Positions 22,096 to 30,156 of a stretch of 37,729 bases of DNA are shown here, one piece after another. Under the pieces are notes generated by a model. It was given only the letters and a program-made list of their open reading frames with translations. It was not told the origin of the DNA and ran no database searches. Within the stretch, counting starts at the first letter, position 1. Every line of letters starts with the position of its first letter. Source of the stretch: a virus; IMG/VR virus record IMGVR_UViG_3300017741_000018, positions 1-37,729 of that record, one strand, 5' to 3'. The position numbers and the translations under genes are program-made.

Positions 22096-22358
22096 GCTAC
22101 CTCCAATACTGTAAAGGTTTTGCATGTTTGAATTCTATCCCAAGTAGACCTTTTGATTTTCGTCCAATGGTTTTCTCTGTAAGTGCTAAGAACAGCAGGT
22201 CTAATCTTTACCCACTTCCAACCTATTTGACCAACTTGGAAATGATGATAGCCATGAGATAATCTATTAGCCCTTTGAGGGTCATTATAAAATCTTACAA
22301 TGTCTCTCTTCTTTTTTGCTTCCTTATGTAATGGAAGCTCTTTGTATCTTTTTTTCAT
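22092..22358 (-). CDS. Basic hypothetical protein, 88 aa
   Basis: The start is ATG 22358, preceded by AAAAAGGAG. The product is very basic (MKKRYKELPLHKEAKKKRD), with aromatic-rich YHHFQVGQIGWKWVKIRP. Nucleic-acid binding is a reasonable guess, but no family is recognised. It is first of a coupled trio and lies behind the promoter at 22405-22433. Confidence 0.6.
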   Translation of the reverse strand: MKKRYKELPLHKEAKKKRDIVRFYNDPQRANRLSHGYHHFQVGQIGWKWVKIRPAVLSTYRENHWTKIKRSTWDRIQTCKTFTVLEVA

Positions 22359-22404
22359 TTGATTCTCCTTTTTCAATTTATTAAAAATACTTCGCCTTAA
22401 AACT

Positions 22405-22433
22405 ATTATAACACATCTTAAACCAAATTGGAA
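22405..22433 (-). promoter_or_regulatory. Leftward promoter with embedded operator-like site
   Basis: On the minus strand: -10 TATAAT (22405-22410), 17-base spacer, and TTCCAA (22428-22433) in the -35 position. The -35 match is weak but overlaps the inverted repeat. It reads toward 22358. The rightward terminase genes start at 22494, so this is a divergent region. Confidence 0.5.
22423..22431. promoter_or_regulatory. Operator-like inverted repeat, site 4 (CCAAATTGG)
   Basis: Identical to site 2 at 19785, and followed by AATA as in sites 1 and 5. It lies over the -35 region of the leftward promoter, between the early trio and the late packaging genes. Confidence 0.5.
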
Positions 22434-22493
22434 TAGTTAATTTATATGATCATTTTACGTTTTGGATTAATTTGTGATAATATCCGATATGCA

Positions 22494-23063
22494 ATGACTA
22501 AAAAAACGACTAGAACCAAATTAACAGAAGAACTGAAAACACAGTTAAGAACTGAATTTGTTCAGGGAATAGAGTTAAAATCAGGTGAGAGAAAACATTT
22601 TAGCATTGAAGATTTGATCAAAAAGTATAATGTAGCACCTGCTACCCTTTACAGAGCATCACAATCTGAAGGTTGGAAAGCACTCAGAGAACAATACAAC
22701 ATAGAACTTCAAGAAGAATTAAATAAACAAAGAGCAAAAAAACAAGCCAAAGAATCTATAAAGTTTGATGATAGGCTTTTGATCAAGGCTAATGATTTGA
22801 TTGATCAGGTTACTTTTTATTTAAACATTAATGAAGATGCTATGAACATGGGTGGCAAACCACTTCAACCAACACAGTTTCTATCTTTGTGTAATGCACT
22901 ATTGACTGCACAAAAACTAGGTAAGATTTCAATGGGAGAAATAACAGAGAATATCAATGTCAACTCAACCGTCAAAGAAGCAGAAGCCTTCAACTCAATT
23001 ATGGAACTACTGGACACAGTTAAATCAGAACGCCTTAACAGCGACAGCGACCCATTACACTAA
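22494..23063 (+). CDS. terS: Terminase small subunit
   Basis: The 189-residue protein contains a helix-turn-helix (FSIEDLIKKYNVAPATLYRA and SEGWKALREQY, about 37-75), then a charged helical region and a C-terminal helical part. The gene is directly before the large terminase, which it overlaps by 107 bases, and that fixes the role: recognition of phage DNA for packaging. ATG 22494 keeps the start in front of the basic TKKTTRTK stretch; an upstream ATG at 22446 would add 16 hydrophobic residues that do not fit. Confidence 0.8.
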   Translation: MTKKTTRTKLTEELKTQLRTEFVQGIELKSGERKHFSIEDLIKKYNVAPATLYRASQSEGWKALREQYNIELQEELNKQRAKKQAKESIKFDDRLLIKANDLIDQVTFYLNINEDAMNMGGKPLQPTQFLSLCNALLTAQKLGKISMGEITENINVNSTVKEAEAFNSIMELLDTVKSERLNSDSDPLH

Positions 23064-24264
23064 TTGGCTTAAAACTGCTCGTACAAAACAATTAGCACCT
23101 GAGGGTGAATATCTAATATGGCTTGTGATGGCAGGAAGGGGTTTTGGTAAGACAAGATGTGGTGCAGAAGACATAGCTTTATATGCAATGAGAAATCCAA
23201 ATGTTAATTGTGCTGTAGTTGCTCCTACTCATGGTGATCTTAGGCGTGTGTGTTTTGGGGGTGAAAGTGGTCTACTAAGTGTTATACCTAAAGAATGTCT
23301 TTTAAAGTCTAATGATCAAAAAGGGTATTCTTCCAGTGTGTCTGAAATTAGATTATGGAATGGGTCTAAGATTACAGGATATGCGGCTCAAGAACCTGAG
23401 AGACTTCGCGGACCGCAATATCATAGAGCATGGTGTGATGAAATAGCGTCTTGGAGATATCCTGAAGCTTTTGATCAGCTTATGTTTGGTCTAAGGTTAG
23501 GTGACAATCCACAGTGCGTGATAACAACAACACCAAAACCAAGCACACTTATTAAAGACTTAGTATCAAGAAATGATTGCTATGTAACAAGTGGCTCTAC
23601 ATTTGAAAACGAAGCAAACTTAGCAGAGTCTGCTTTAAAAATGCTTAGAGAAAGATATGAAGGCACAAATTTAGGTAGACAGGAGCTGTATGCAGAGATC
23701 ATTGAAGACTTTGAAGGTGCTTTGTGGAGTTCTAATCTAATAGAAAAGGCAAGAGTACACGAGAAAAATGATCTTTCACAGATTATAGTTGCAATTGACC
23801 CTGCTGTTACAGCTAATGCAAATAGCGATGAAACAGGTATAGTAGTAGTAGGTAAGGACTATAATAATCATTATTATGTCTTAGAGGACTTATCAGGAAG
23901 ACATCCACCTGAAAAATGGGGTAGAATAGCTATAAATGCTTTCTACGAATGGGAAGCAGATAGGATAGTAGCTGAAGTTAATAACGGTGGAGACTTGGTA
24001 GAAAGGCTTATAAGAAACATAGATAGTCAAATATCTTATAGAAGTGTAAGGGCAACTAGGGGTAAAATACTTAGAGCAGAACCAATCTCAGCTTTATATG
24101 AACAAGAGAGAGTTCACCATGTAGGTGCATTCTCAGAGTTAGAATCGCAAATGTGCAGTTATACAGGAGATACAAATAGTTCGCCTGATAGATTAGATGC
24201 TTTAGTATGGGGATTAACCGAACTTAGCAAGTCTAAAGGACAAGTAAACTGGAGAATAAGCTAA
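22957..24264 (+). CDS. terL: Terminase large subunit (packaging ATPase/nuclease)
   Basis: The 435-residue protein has Walker A GRGFGKT (60-66), Walker B with catalytic acid WCDEIA (161-162), motif III-like VITTTPKP, and a C-terminal RNase H-like nuclease with D281 (VAIDPAVT) and the late acidic SPDRLDALVWGL. The overall form resembles gene transfer agent and Terminase_6 proteins. ATG 22957 lies out of frame inside terS and is the only suitable start that leaves the usual 40-50 residues before Walker A. The stop overlaps the portal start (TAATG). Confidence 0.95.
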   Translation: MSTQPSKKQKPSTQLWNYWTQLNQNALTATATHYTNWLKTARTKQLAPEGEYLIWLVMAGRGFGKTRCGAEDIALYAMRNPNVNCAVVAPTHGDLRRVCFGGESGLLSVIPKECLLKSNDQKGYSSSVSEIRLWNGSKITGYAAQEPERLRGPQYHRAWCDEIASWRYPEAFDQLMFGLRLGDNPQCVITTTPKPSTLIKDLVSRNDCYVTSGSTFENEANLAESALKMLRERYEGTNLGRQELYAEIIEDFEGALWSSNLIEKARVHEKNDLSQIIVAIDPAVTANANSDETGIVVVGKDYNNHYYVLEDLSGRHPPEKWGRIAINAFYEWEADRIVAEVNNGGDLVERLIRNIDSQISYRSVRATRGKILRAEPISALYEQERVHHVGAFSELESQMCSYTGDTNSSPDRLDALVWGLTELSKSKGQVNWRIS

Positions 24265-26288
24265 TGGCACAACAAACATTTTTACAACGACTTTTTAATA
24301 TTCAACAACAAGAAGTCAAACAATCAAACATGATGGGTTATTTTGGGGTTGGTACTGATCAACCTAAGAATTACAAATATGCAGATTTAGCCAAAGAGGG
24401 ATATCTAAAAAACGCAATCGTTTATCGTTGTGTTAACGAAATATCCAAAGGTGCAAGTGCAGTACCCTTTGTAGTTAAAGCAGGAGATCAGATAATTGAA
24501 CAACATCCACTCATTGACCTTCTTAATAGACCCAATCCTTTACAATCCTATTCAGAGTTCTTTAATAGCCTGTTTGGTTATGTGTTGCTTAGTGGCAATG
24601 CATATATACTTAAAGTAGGTGGAGAGACAGGTACGCCTAAAGAGCTACATCAATTAAGACCTGATCGTATTAATATTAAAGGTAGTGGTAACGCTATACC
24701 TGATAAATACGAATATTTAATAAATGGTAGGGTTCAAAATACCTATGATGTAGATCAAGACAATGGCTTTAGCGAAATTAAGCATGTAAAGCTATGGAAT
24801 CCATTAGATGATTATTACGGATTATCTCCTATGAGTGCCGCGGCTATAGAGATAGATCAATTCAATATGTCTAGTAAACATAATGTAAATCTTCTAAATA
24901 ATGGTGCAAGACCAAGTGGAGCTGTTATCTTTAAACCTAAAGATGATGCAGGTTTTGCTGTAAACCTTACAGAATCACAAAGACAACAATTACTTACAGA
25001 CCTTAACAATAGATTTAGTGGTACTGCTAATGCAGGTAGACCTATGCTTTTAGAAGGAGACTTTGACTGGAAAGAGATGGGTTTAAGCCCTAAAGACATG
25101 GACTTCCATGCATTAAAGAATATGGCAACCACAGACATAGCCCTTTGCTTTGGAGTGCCTAGTCAGTTAGTAGGTGTTCCTGATGCTCAGACTTACTCAA
25201 ATGTAGCAGAAGCAAGACTTGCTCTATATGAAGAAACTATAATTCCACATCTAAGAAAGATAGCTTCTGATCTTAATGAGTGGTTAGTGCCTTTATTTGA
25301 CGATAGGCTTACCCTTGAATTTGATATAGATTCTATACCTGCACTTGCAGAAAGAAAAAAGAAGACTTACGAGAATGTTACTAGTGCTGTTCGTGAAGGT
25401 ATTATGACCCGTAATGAAGCTAGGAAGATAATAGGTCTTGACCCTATAGATGGTGCAGATGATCTTTATATATCAGCTAATCTATTCCCACTTTCAGATA
25501 GTGATGTTCCTAAACCTGAGAATCCTATTAACGAAGAAGACTTAGAAGACTACGATGATGATGATGAGGTTGATAAAGAGATAGACTTCCTTTTACAAGA
25601 AGAGAAAGCTTTAGCAGATATAAATACAGTTCCTACCAGTGAAATGGCAGAAGAAGCTAAGAGAGGGCTTGAACTTAGAAAAAAGTTTAAAAGGGGTGGC
25701 ACTTTAGTAGGTGTTGCTCGTGCAAATCAGCTAGTAGCAAGAGAAAGACTATCTATATCTACAGTCAAAAGAATGTATAGCTTTTTTAAAAGGCATGAAG
25801 TGGATAAACAAGCAGAGGGTTTTAGACAAGGTGAAGAAGGATATCCAAGTGCAGGAAAGGTTGCATGGTTGCTTTGGGGTGGAGATTCAGGCTTTGCTTG
25901 GGCTAAAAGAAAGCGTCAACAAATAATTACAGAAGAAGATAAAGAGTATGCACTACAGGAGCATGTAGAATCTAAAGAAGATGAAAAAGCTTTATCAGGT
26001 AAGGTAAAAGAAGCCTTAGAAGGTAAAGTAGAAGATCATAATGAGAAACATGGTAACACTAAGACTAAAAGGGCTACTTTAAGAATGCTAGAAGCTGTAT
26101 TTAGACGTGGTGTAGGTGCTTATAGAACAAACCCTAGTTCTGTAAGACCAAGTGTTAGTTCACCTGATCAATGGGCTTACGCAAGGGTAAATAGCTTTCT
26201 AAGAGCATTATCTACAGGCAAGTTTAGAGGTGGAAGGCACGATACAGACTTATTTCCTAAAGGACATCCACTATCTAGCAAAACATGA
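24264..26288 (+). CDS. Portal protein fused to two C-terminal accessory domains
   Basis: At 674 residues this is far longer than HK97-type portals (about 420). Residues 1-410 are the portal (AIVYRCVNEIS, NRPNPLQSYSEFF, LLSGNAYILK, VKLWNPLDDYYGLSPM, GVPSQLVGVPD). An acidic linker follows (423-450). Residues 455-550 form a domain with KRGLELRKKFKRGGT, GVARA, RHEVDKQ and GYPSAGKVAWLLWGGDSG. Residues 600-674 form a second with VFRRGVGAYRTNPSSVRPSV, DQWAYARVNSFLRAL and TDLFPKGHPLS. Both are familiar from separate phage proteins linked to head genes. The portal is the dodecameric DNA channel of the capsid. Confidence 0.92.
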   Translation: MAQQTFLQRLFNIQQQEVKQSNMMGYFGVGTDQPKNYKYADLAKEGYLKNAIVYRCVNEISKGASAVPFVVKAGDQIIEQHPLIDLLNRPNPLQSYSEFFNSLFGYVLLSGNAYILKVGGETGTPKELHQLRPDRINIKGSGNAIPDKYEYLINGRVQNTYDVDQDNGFSEIKHVKLWNPLDDYYGLSPMSAAAIEIDQFNMSSKHNVNLLNNGARPSGAVIFKPKDDAGFAVNLTESQRQQLLTDLNNRFSGTANAGRPMLLEGDFDWKEMGLSPKDMDFHALKNMATTDIALCFGVPSQLVGVPDAQTYSNVAEARLALYEETIIPHLRKIASDLNEWLVPLFDDRLTLEFDIDSIPALAERKKKTYENVTSAVREGIMTRNEARKIIGLDPIDGADDLYISANLFPLSDSDVPKPENPINEEDLEDYDDDDEVDKEIDFLLQEEKALADINTVPTSEMAEEAKRGLELRKKFKRGGTLVGVARANQLVARERLSISTVKRMYSFFKRHEVDKQAEGFRQGEEGYPSAGKVAWLLWGGDSGFAWAKRKRQQIITEEDKEYALQEHVESKEDEKALSGKVKEALEGKVEDHNEKHGNTKTKRATLRMLEAVFRRGVGAYRTNPSSVRPSVSSPDQWAYARVNSFLRALSTGKFRGGRHDTDLFPKGHPLSSKT

Positions 26289-27103
26289 AGGTAGAACGTA
26301 AAAAGTTCAATACCTTTAGACAAGGTAGGATAAACGTAAGGGCTGAAGCTAGAAAACAGCTAGTTTTAAGGAATAATTTAGAAAAAAGGTTTTATAGACA
26401 ACTTTCTAGCCTATTTAAGAAGTTTCTAAATGTACAGATGTACTTATACAAGCAATATGGGTTATATGAGCCACAAATAGCAGAACAAACCCTTAACGAA
26501 GACTTATTTCCTATTATTCACGCACATTACAAGCGTGTTTTTAAAGTTATCTTTAGATATAACGAATCTAAATATAATATTGACAAAAAACAAGATGAAG
26601 CTTTTGTTTTTGGTAGATCAATAGACTTTGAAAGCTTAGTAGAACAGTATTTTAATACTAGACAGCTAGTTTTAGCAGGTATAAGTATGCGATTAGCTAC
26701 TCGTATTAGTAGTGTTATAGAGCAAGGTAGAGCCGATGATCTTACATTAGCACAGATTACCAAATTAGTTTCTGATAAGTTTTTACCTATTAGTAGAAGT
26801 AGATCAGCCCTAATAGCCCGTACAGAAACACATAATGCCGCAAGTTTTGCTAATAATGCTTACTTTAAAAAAGTAGAAGAAGACTTAGGCACTAAGATGC
26901 TAAAGAAGTGGGTGGCTACTAACGATAAAAGAACTAGATCAGCACATGCATTAGCTAACGGTCAGATCGTAGATATGAATGAAGACTTTATAGTAGGTGG
27001 TGTTCCTATGGAATATGCAGGAGACCCTAAGGGTGGTGCATCAAACGTCATCAACTGTAGATGTGTGATTATCTACGCTGATGAAAGAGATATGGAATCT
27101 TAA
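26285..27103 (+). CDS. MuF-like head morphogenesis protein
   Basis: The 272-residue protein overlaps the portal stop by 4 bases (ATGA). The C-terminal half shows the MuF pattern: LIARTETHNAASFANNAYF, then KKWVATNDKRTRSAHALANG, GGVPMEYAGDPKGGASNVINCRCVI. It has the usual RTE and NCRC motifs. MuF proteins are minor head proteins that sit near the portal and aid assembly or are ejected with DNA. The N-terminal half is basic and helical. It is the last rightward gene before the minus-strand island. Confidence 0.9.
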   Translation: MKVERKKFNTFRQGRINVRAEARKQLVLRNNLEKRFYRQLSSLFKKFLNVQMYLYKQYGLYEPQIAEQTLNEDLFPIIHAHYKRVFKVIFRYNESKYNIDKKQDEAFVFGRSIDFESLVEQYFNTRQLVLAGISMRLATRISSVIEQGRADDLTLAQITKLVSDKFLPISRSRSALIARTETHNAASFANNAYFKKVEEDLGTKMLKKWVATNDKRTRSAHALANGQIVDMNEDFIVGGVPMEYAGDPKGGASNVINCRCVIIYADERDMES

Positions 27104-27104
27104 T

Positions 27105-27254
27105 CTATCTATTAACCATTTGAGAAACAAACTTAATATTAACAAATTCACTTTGTGAAATATTATTATCATCAAGCCATTTACCTAGTTCTTTATTGAC
27201 ATTGAATCTATCAACATCAATATAAGTACCTTTATATTCATATCTAAAAAACAT
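27105..27254 (-). CDS. Small hypothetical protein, 49 aa
   Basis: The ATG at 27254 is preceded by AAGGAGG, a perfect ribosome site embedded in the end of the upstream gene, and the frame ends at TAG 27105. The product is MFFRYEYKGTYIDVDRFNVN followed by a helix (NISQSEFVNIKFVSQ). It overlaps the upstream stop by one base (TAATG). Function unknown. Its 3' end converges on the MuF gene with one base between. Confidence 0.6.
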   Translation of the reverse strand: MFFRYEYKGTYIDVDRFNVNKELGKWLDDNNISQSEFVNIKFVSQMVNR

Positions 27255-27622
27255 TATGCTACCTCCTTTGTGTAGTCTCTTTTTTGTATCTTAAATGGTG
27301 CATGTTCTTCGTTAAGATCATCCTTGTTGTTAAATGTTACCTTCCATGATGTTCTGCTTTGCCACTTGTGTTCAAATATTCCTAAATTTTTTAATTCTGC
27401 AAATGCATCATAGAATTTATTGGTAGCTTTTCTACTTGAAGCTGTACCATATTCACAAAACATAAAAGCTAACTCTAAATCGTTTTGTGCTTTTATAAAC
27501 TTTTTAACAAGATTAATATGTTGATTTTGAAAAGGTATTGCTTCGTTATAAGAACCCATTCCTTCTTTAGAGCAGTCACCTGATATTGCTACTAAGCAAA
27601 ATTCTTGATCTAATTTTTTCAT
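27254..27622 (-). CDS. Hypothetical protein, 122 aa, in minus-strand island
   Basis: The product starts MKKLDQEFCLVAISGDCSKE and contains HINLVKKFIKAQNDLELAFM and KFYDAFAELKNLGIFEHKW, suggesting a helical or winged-helix fold. No family recognised. The start overlaps the previous stop by one base (TAATG). As one of three genes inverted within the head operon it may be a phage-encoded accessory (moron-like) gene. Confidence 0.6.
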   Translation of the reverse strand: MKKLDQEFCLVAISGDCSKEGMGSYNEAIPFQNQHINLVKKFIKAQNDLELAFMFCEYGTASSRKATNKFYDAFAELKNLGIFEHKWQSRTSWKVTFNNKDDLNEEHAPFKIQKRDYTKEVA

Positions 27623-27849
27623 TATGCCATTACCTCTACATCAACAGCATTACCAAATAACGCAGGTTGATAAGTTGAATCAAAAAGATACTGTATTTCA
27701 TATACTCTTTTCATACCATAAGGTGCATAATTAGAACTAGCAACAACACCTATTCTATTTTGATATGAATATTTTGCATTTCTATTCATATTAATAACTG
27801 TGCCTTGTTCTAGGTTTTCAATTTTTGTTTTGTTTTTTGAGTTTGTCAT
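27622..27849 (-). CDS. Hypothetical protein, 75 aa, first gene of minus-strand island
   Basis: The product is basic at the start, then strand-rich (GTVINMNRN, YSYQNRIGVVASSNY, KRVYEIQYLFD). It has no recognised domain, though a small beta-barrel is plausible. AAGGAG lies upstream of the ATG, and a strong promoter with an operator-like repeat (27877-27906) precedes it. Confidence 0.6.
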   Translation of the reverse strand: MTNSKNKTKIENLEQGTVINMNRNAKYSYQNRIGVVASSNYAPYGMKRVYEIQYLFDSTYQPALFGNAVDVEVMA

Positions 27850-27876
27850 TTTATCTCCTTTTCAATTTATACAACT

Positions 27877-27906
27877 ATTATAACCCCATATTGGAATACA
27901 TTGCAA
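27877..27906 (-). promoter_or_regulatory. Promoter of the minus-strand island
   Basis: On the minus strand: -35 TTGCAA (27901-27906), 18-base spacer, -10 TATAAT (27877-27882). It is the best consensus match in the window and closely parallels the promoter at 15205-15234 in boxes, spacing and operator. Confidence 0.65.
27886..27894. promoter_or_regulatory. Operator-like inverted repeat, site 5 (CCATATTGG)
   Basis: It is in the promoter spacer and shares GGAATACAT and GCAA flanks with site 1 at 15214. The island is thus probably under the same control as the early operons even though it lies among late genes. Confidence 0.5.
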
Positions 27907-27940
27907 CACTTATTTAGATTATTTTAAATATACCTATATA

Positions 27941-27969
27941 TTGTGCTTATTTAAGCAATAAGATACTAT
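27941..27969 (+). promoter_or_regulatory. Possible rightward promoter for protease and capsid genes
   Basis: -35 TTGTGC (27941-27946), 17-base spacer, -10 TACTAT (27964-27969), followed by a leader with a small open frame. The spacer contains GCTTATTTAAGC, an inverted repeat. It would restart late transcription after the inverted island. Boxes match the consensus only moderately. Confidence 0.4.
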
Positions 27970-27979
27970 ATAAAGTAAT

Positions 27980-28054
27980 ATGCCTATACTAAAATCAACT
28001 AAGGTTGTGTTAAGGCAAGATTTTAAACTAGATGTATGGGAGATGACACTATGA
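27980..28054 (+). CDS. Possible leader peptide, 24 aa
   Basis: An open frame from ATG 27980 (MPILKSTKVVLRQDFKLDVW) ends in TGA that overlaps the protease ATG as ATGA. That junction suggests translational coupling. No clear ribosome site precedes it, so it may be chance. Confidence 0.3.
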   Translation: MPILKSTKVVLRQDFKLDVWEMTL

Positions 28055-28914
28055 CGAGTGAATATACCAATTCAAACCAAAGATTAGATGTCTGTACTAG
28101 TGAGTACGATTCAAACAAAGAAGATTCTATTCAGAATGATGAGAAGCATGTAAGAGCAGTAGAAGAAACAGAGGACTCTTATATTATTGAGTTTGGTAAA
28201 AGTAAACCTGATGTAGAAGAAACTGTTGATGAGATGGAAGACTCTAAAGAAGTAGAAAAAGAGTCTATAGAAATTAAATCTAGCATTAAAGCCTACAACG
28301 ATGATGAAGAAGACAAGAACTATGGAACATTTGAAGGATATGGTTCTGTTTTTGGAAATAAAGACTTAGGTAATGATGTTATAGAATCAGGTGCATTTAC
28401 AAAATCCCTAAAAAGAAGAAAACCACAAAACGTAAAGCTTTTATATCAACACAAGTCTGATATGCCTATAGGCGTATTTGATGAGATAAGAGAAGACGAT
28501 CATGGCTTAGTTGTTAAAGGCAGACTTGCTCTTAAAACACAGGCAGGTGCAGAAGCCTACGAATTATTAAAAATGGGTGCTTTAGATGGTCTATCAATAG
28601 GCTTTAGAGTGAACCCTAAAGAAGTTTCATATGATAAGCGTGGTAACAAACGTATTATCAAAGAAGTAGATTTGATGGAAGTATCGTTAGTAACCTTTCC
28701 TATGAACCCTCAGGCAACTGTTCGTTCAGTAAAAGGTGAAGATATCTCCATTAGAGAATGGGAGAAAGGACTGCGTGACGCTTTTCAGCTTTCTCGTTCA
28801 GAAGCAAAAATGTGTGCAAAAGCACTTGATGATTGTTTTGATCAGCGTGATGCTGATACAAATTCAGACTTGGTAGATGCCATAAAGAACTTAACTTTAA
28901 CCTTAAAATCTTAA
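28051..28914 (+). CDS. HK97-family prohead protease
   Basis: The start is placed at ATG 28051, which has GGGAG about nine bases upstream; ATG 28036 is in frame and possible. The 287-residue product has a 75-residue acidic N-terminal extension, then the S78/U35 protease domain: GYGSVFGNKDLGNDVIESGAF, LLYQHKSDMPIG (H134), GALDGLSIGFRV (S182) and MEVSLVTFPMNPQA. It processes the capsid scaffold domain during head maturation. The capsid gene follows after 12 bases. Confidence 0.92.
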   Translation: MTSEYTNSNQRLDVCTSEYDSNKEDSIQNDEKHVRAVEETEDSYIIEFGKSKPDVEETVDEMEDSKEVEKESIEIKSSIKAYNDDEEDKNYGTFEGYGSVFGNKDLGNDVIESGAFTKSLKRRKPQNVKLLYQHKSDMPIGVFDEIREDDHGLVVKGRLALKTQAGAEAYELLKMGALDGLSIGFRVNPKEVSYDKRGNKRIIKEVDLMEVSLVTFPMNPQATVRSVKGEDISIREWEKGLRDAFQLSRSEAKMCAKALDDCFDQRDADTNSDLVDAIKNLTLTLKS

Positions 28915-28926
28915 TAGGAGATTATT

Positions 28927-30144
28927 ATGTCGGAAGATATAAAAAATGCTATTTCTGATCTAGGTCAAACTTTTAATGAATTTAAAAAAGTAAACGACCA
29001 AAGACTAGAAAGCATAGAGAAAGGCGAAGGTACAGCATATGTAGACGAGAAATTATCTAAATTAGAAGCCAAACTGGATTCTTTTGAAGATGTAAATCAA
29101 AAACTTACAACTGCTGAAGCTAACGCTGAAAATATCAAAAGCCAAATAGAAAAACTAGAAACGGTTGTAAGAAGACCAAACTCAGGTTTTACTACTAAGC
29201 AAGTAGATGAATACATGGGTGCGTTTGATTCATATTGCAGAAAAGGTCTTGAAGGTCTTGATGTAATGGAAAAGAAAGCATTAACAGTCAGCAATGACTC
29301 AACTGGTGGATATTTAGCACCACCTGAATATGTGAGAGAATTAATCAAAACGATTACTGAAATGTCACCTATCAGAAGTCTTTCTAGAGTTAGAAGCACT
29401 AGTGCTAGAAGTATACAAGTGCCTAAAAGAGAAGCTACTTTTGCCGCTCAATGGGTTGCAGAAAGTGGTACTAGAAGCGAAAGCACACCTAGCTACAGAG
29501 TTGGTTTAGAAGAGCTACCTGCACACGAAATGTATGCATTAGTAGATATTTCTGAGCAAGACTTAGAAGACTCAGTATTTGATCTAGAAGCTGAAATGCA
29601 ATCTGAATTTGCTACGCAATTTGCAGTAGCTGAAGGAAGTGCATTTGTTAATGGTGATTCAGTAGGTAAGCCTGAAGGCTTTTTGCAGAATGCATCTGTT
29701 GGCGAAGTAACTTCAGGTTCAAACACTGCTTATACTGCTGATGATTTAATTGGATTAGTACATAGTATTAAATCTGATTATTCTAAAAATGGTACATGGG
29801 TATTTAACAGAAATACACTAAGTAACATTAGAAAACTTAAAGATGGTGCAGGACAATATGTGTTTCAAGCAGGTATGTCATTACAAGGTGGTGTAACAAA
29901 TACTATTCTTGGTCATCCTTATGTTGAAGCAACAGATATGCCTAATGCGGCACAAGATGCTTCTATGATCGCTTTTGGTGATTTTAGAAGAGGATATATG
30001 ATTGTAGATAGAGTAGCTTTATCAGTATTAAGAGACCCATTCACACAAGCGACTACTGGAAATGTAAGATACATTGCTAGAAGAAGAGTTGGTGGACAGG
30101 TAATCTTACCTGAAGCTATTGTTAAACTAACCCAAAAAGCGTAA
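28927..30144 (+). CDS. Major capsid protein (HK97 gp5-like)
   Basis: The 405-residue protein follows AGGAG. Residues 1-105 are charged coiled coil, the delta (scaffold) domain that the protease removes. The fold proper starts near residue 120: DSTGGYLAPPEYVRELIKT, MSPIRSLSRV, QVPKREATFAAQWVAES, ELPAHEMYALVDISEQDLED, FVNGDSVGKPEGFLQ, GHPYVEATDMP and RRRVGGQVILPEAIVKL. These are standard HK97-fold landmarks. Protease and coat next to each other confirm the call. Confidence 0.95.
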   Translation: MSEDIKNAISDLGQTFNEFKKVNDQRLESIEKGEGTAYVDEKLSKLEAKLDSFEDVNQKLTTAEANAENIKSQIEKLETVVRRPNSGFTTKQVDEYMGAFDSYCRKGLEGLDVMEKKALTVSNDSTGGYLAPPEYVRELIKTITEMSPIRSLSRVRSTSARSIQVPKREATFAAQWVAESGTRSESTPSYRVGLEELPAHEMYALVDISEQDLEDSVFDLEAEMQSEFATQFAVAEGSAFVNGDSVGKPEGFLQNASVGEVTSGSNTAYTADDLIGLVHSIKSDYSKNGTWVFNRNTLSNIRKLKDGAGQYVFQAGMSLQGGVTNTILGHPYVEATDMPNAAQDASMIAFGDFRRGYMIVDRVALSVLRDPFTQATTGNVRYIARRRVGGQVILPEAIVKLTQKA

Positions 30145-30156
30145 GCGAGGTATATT

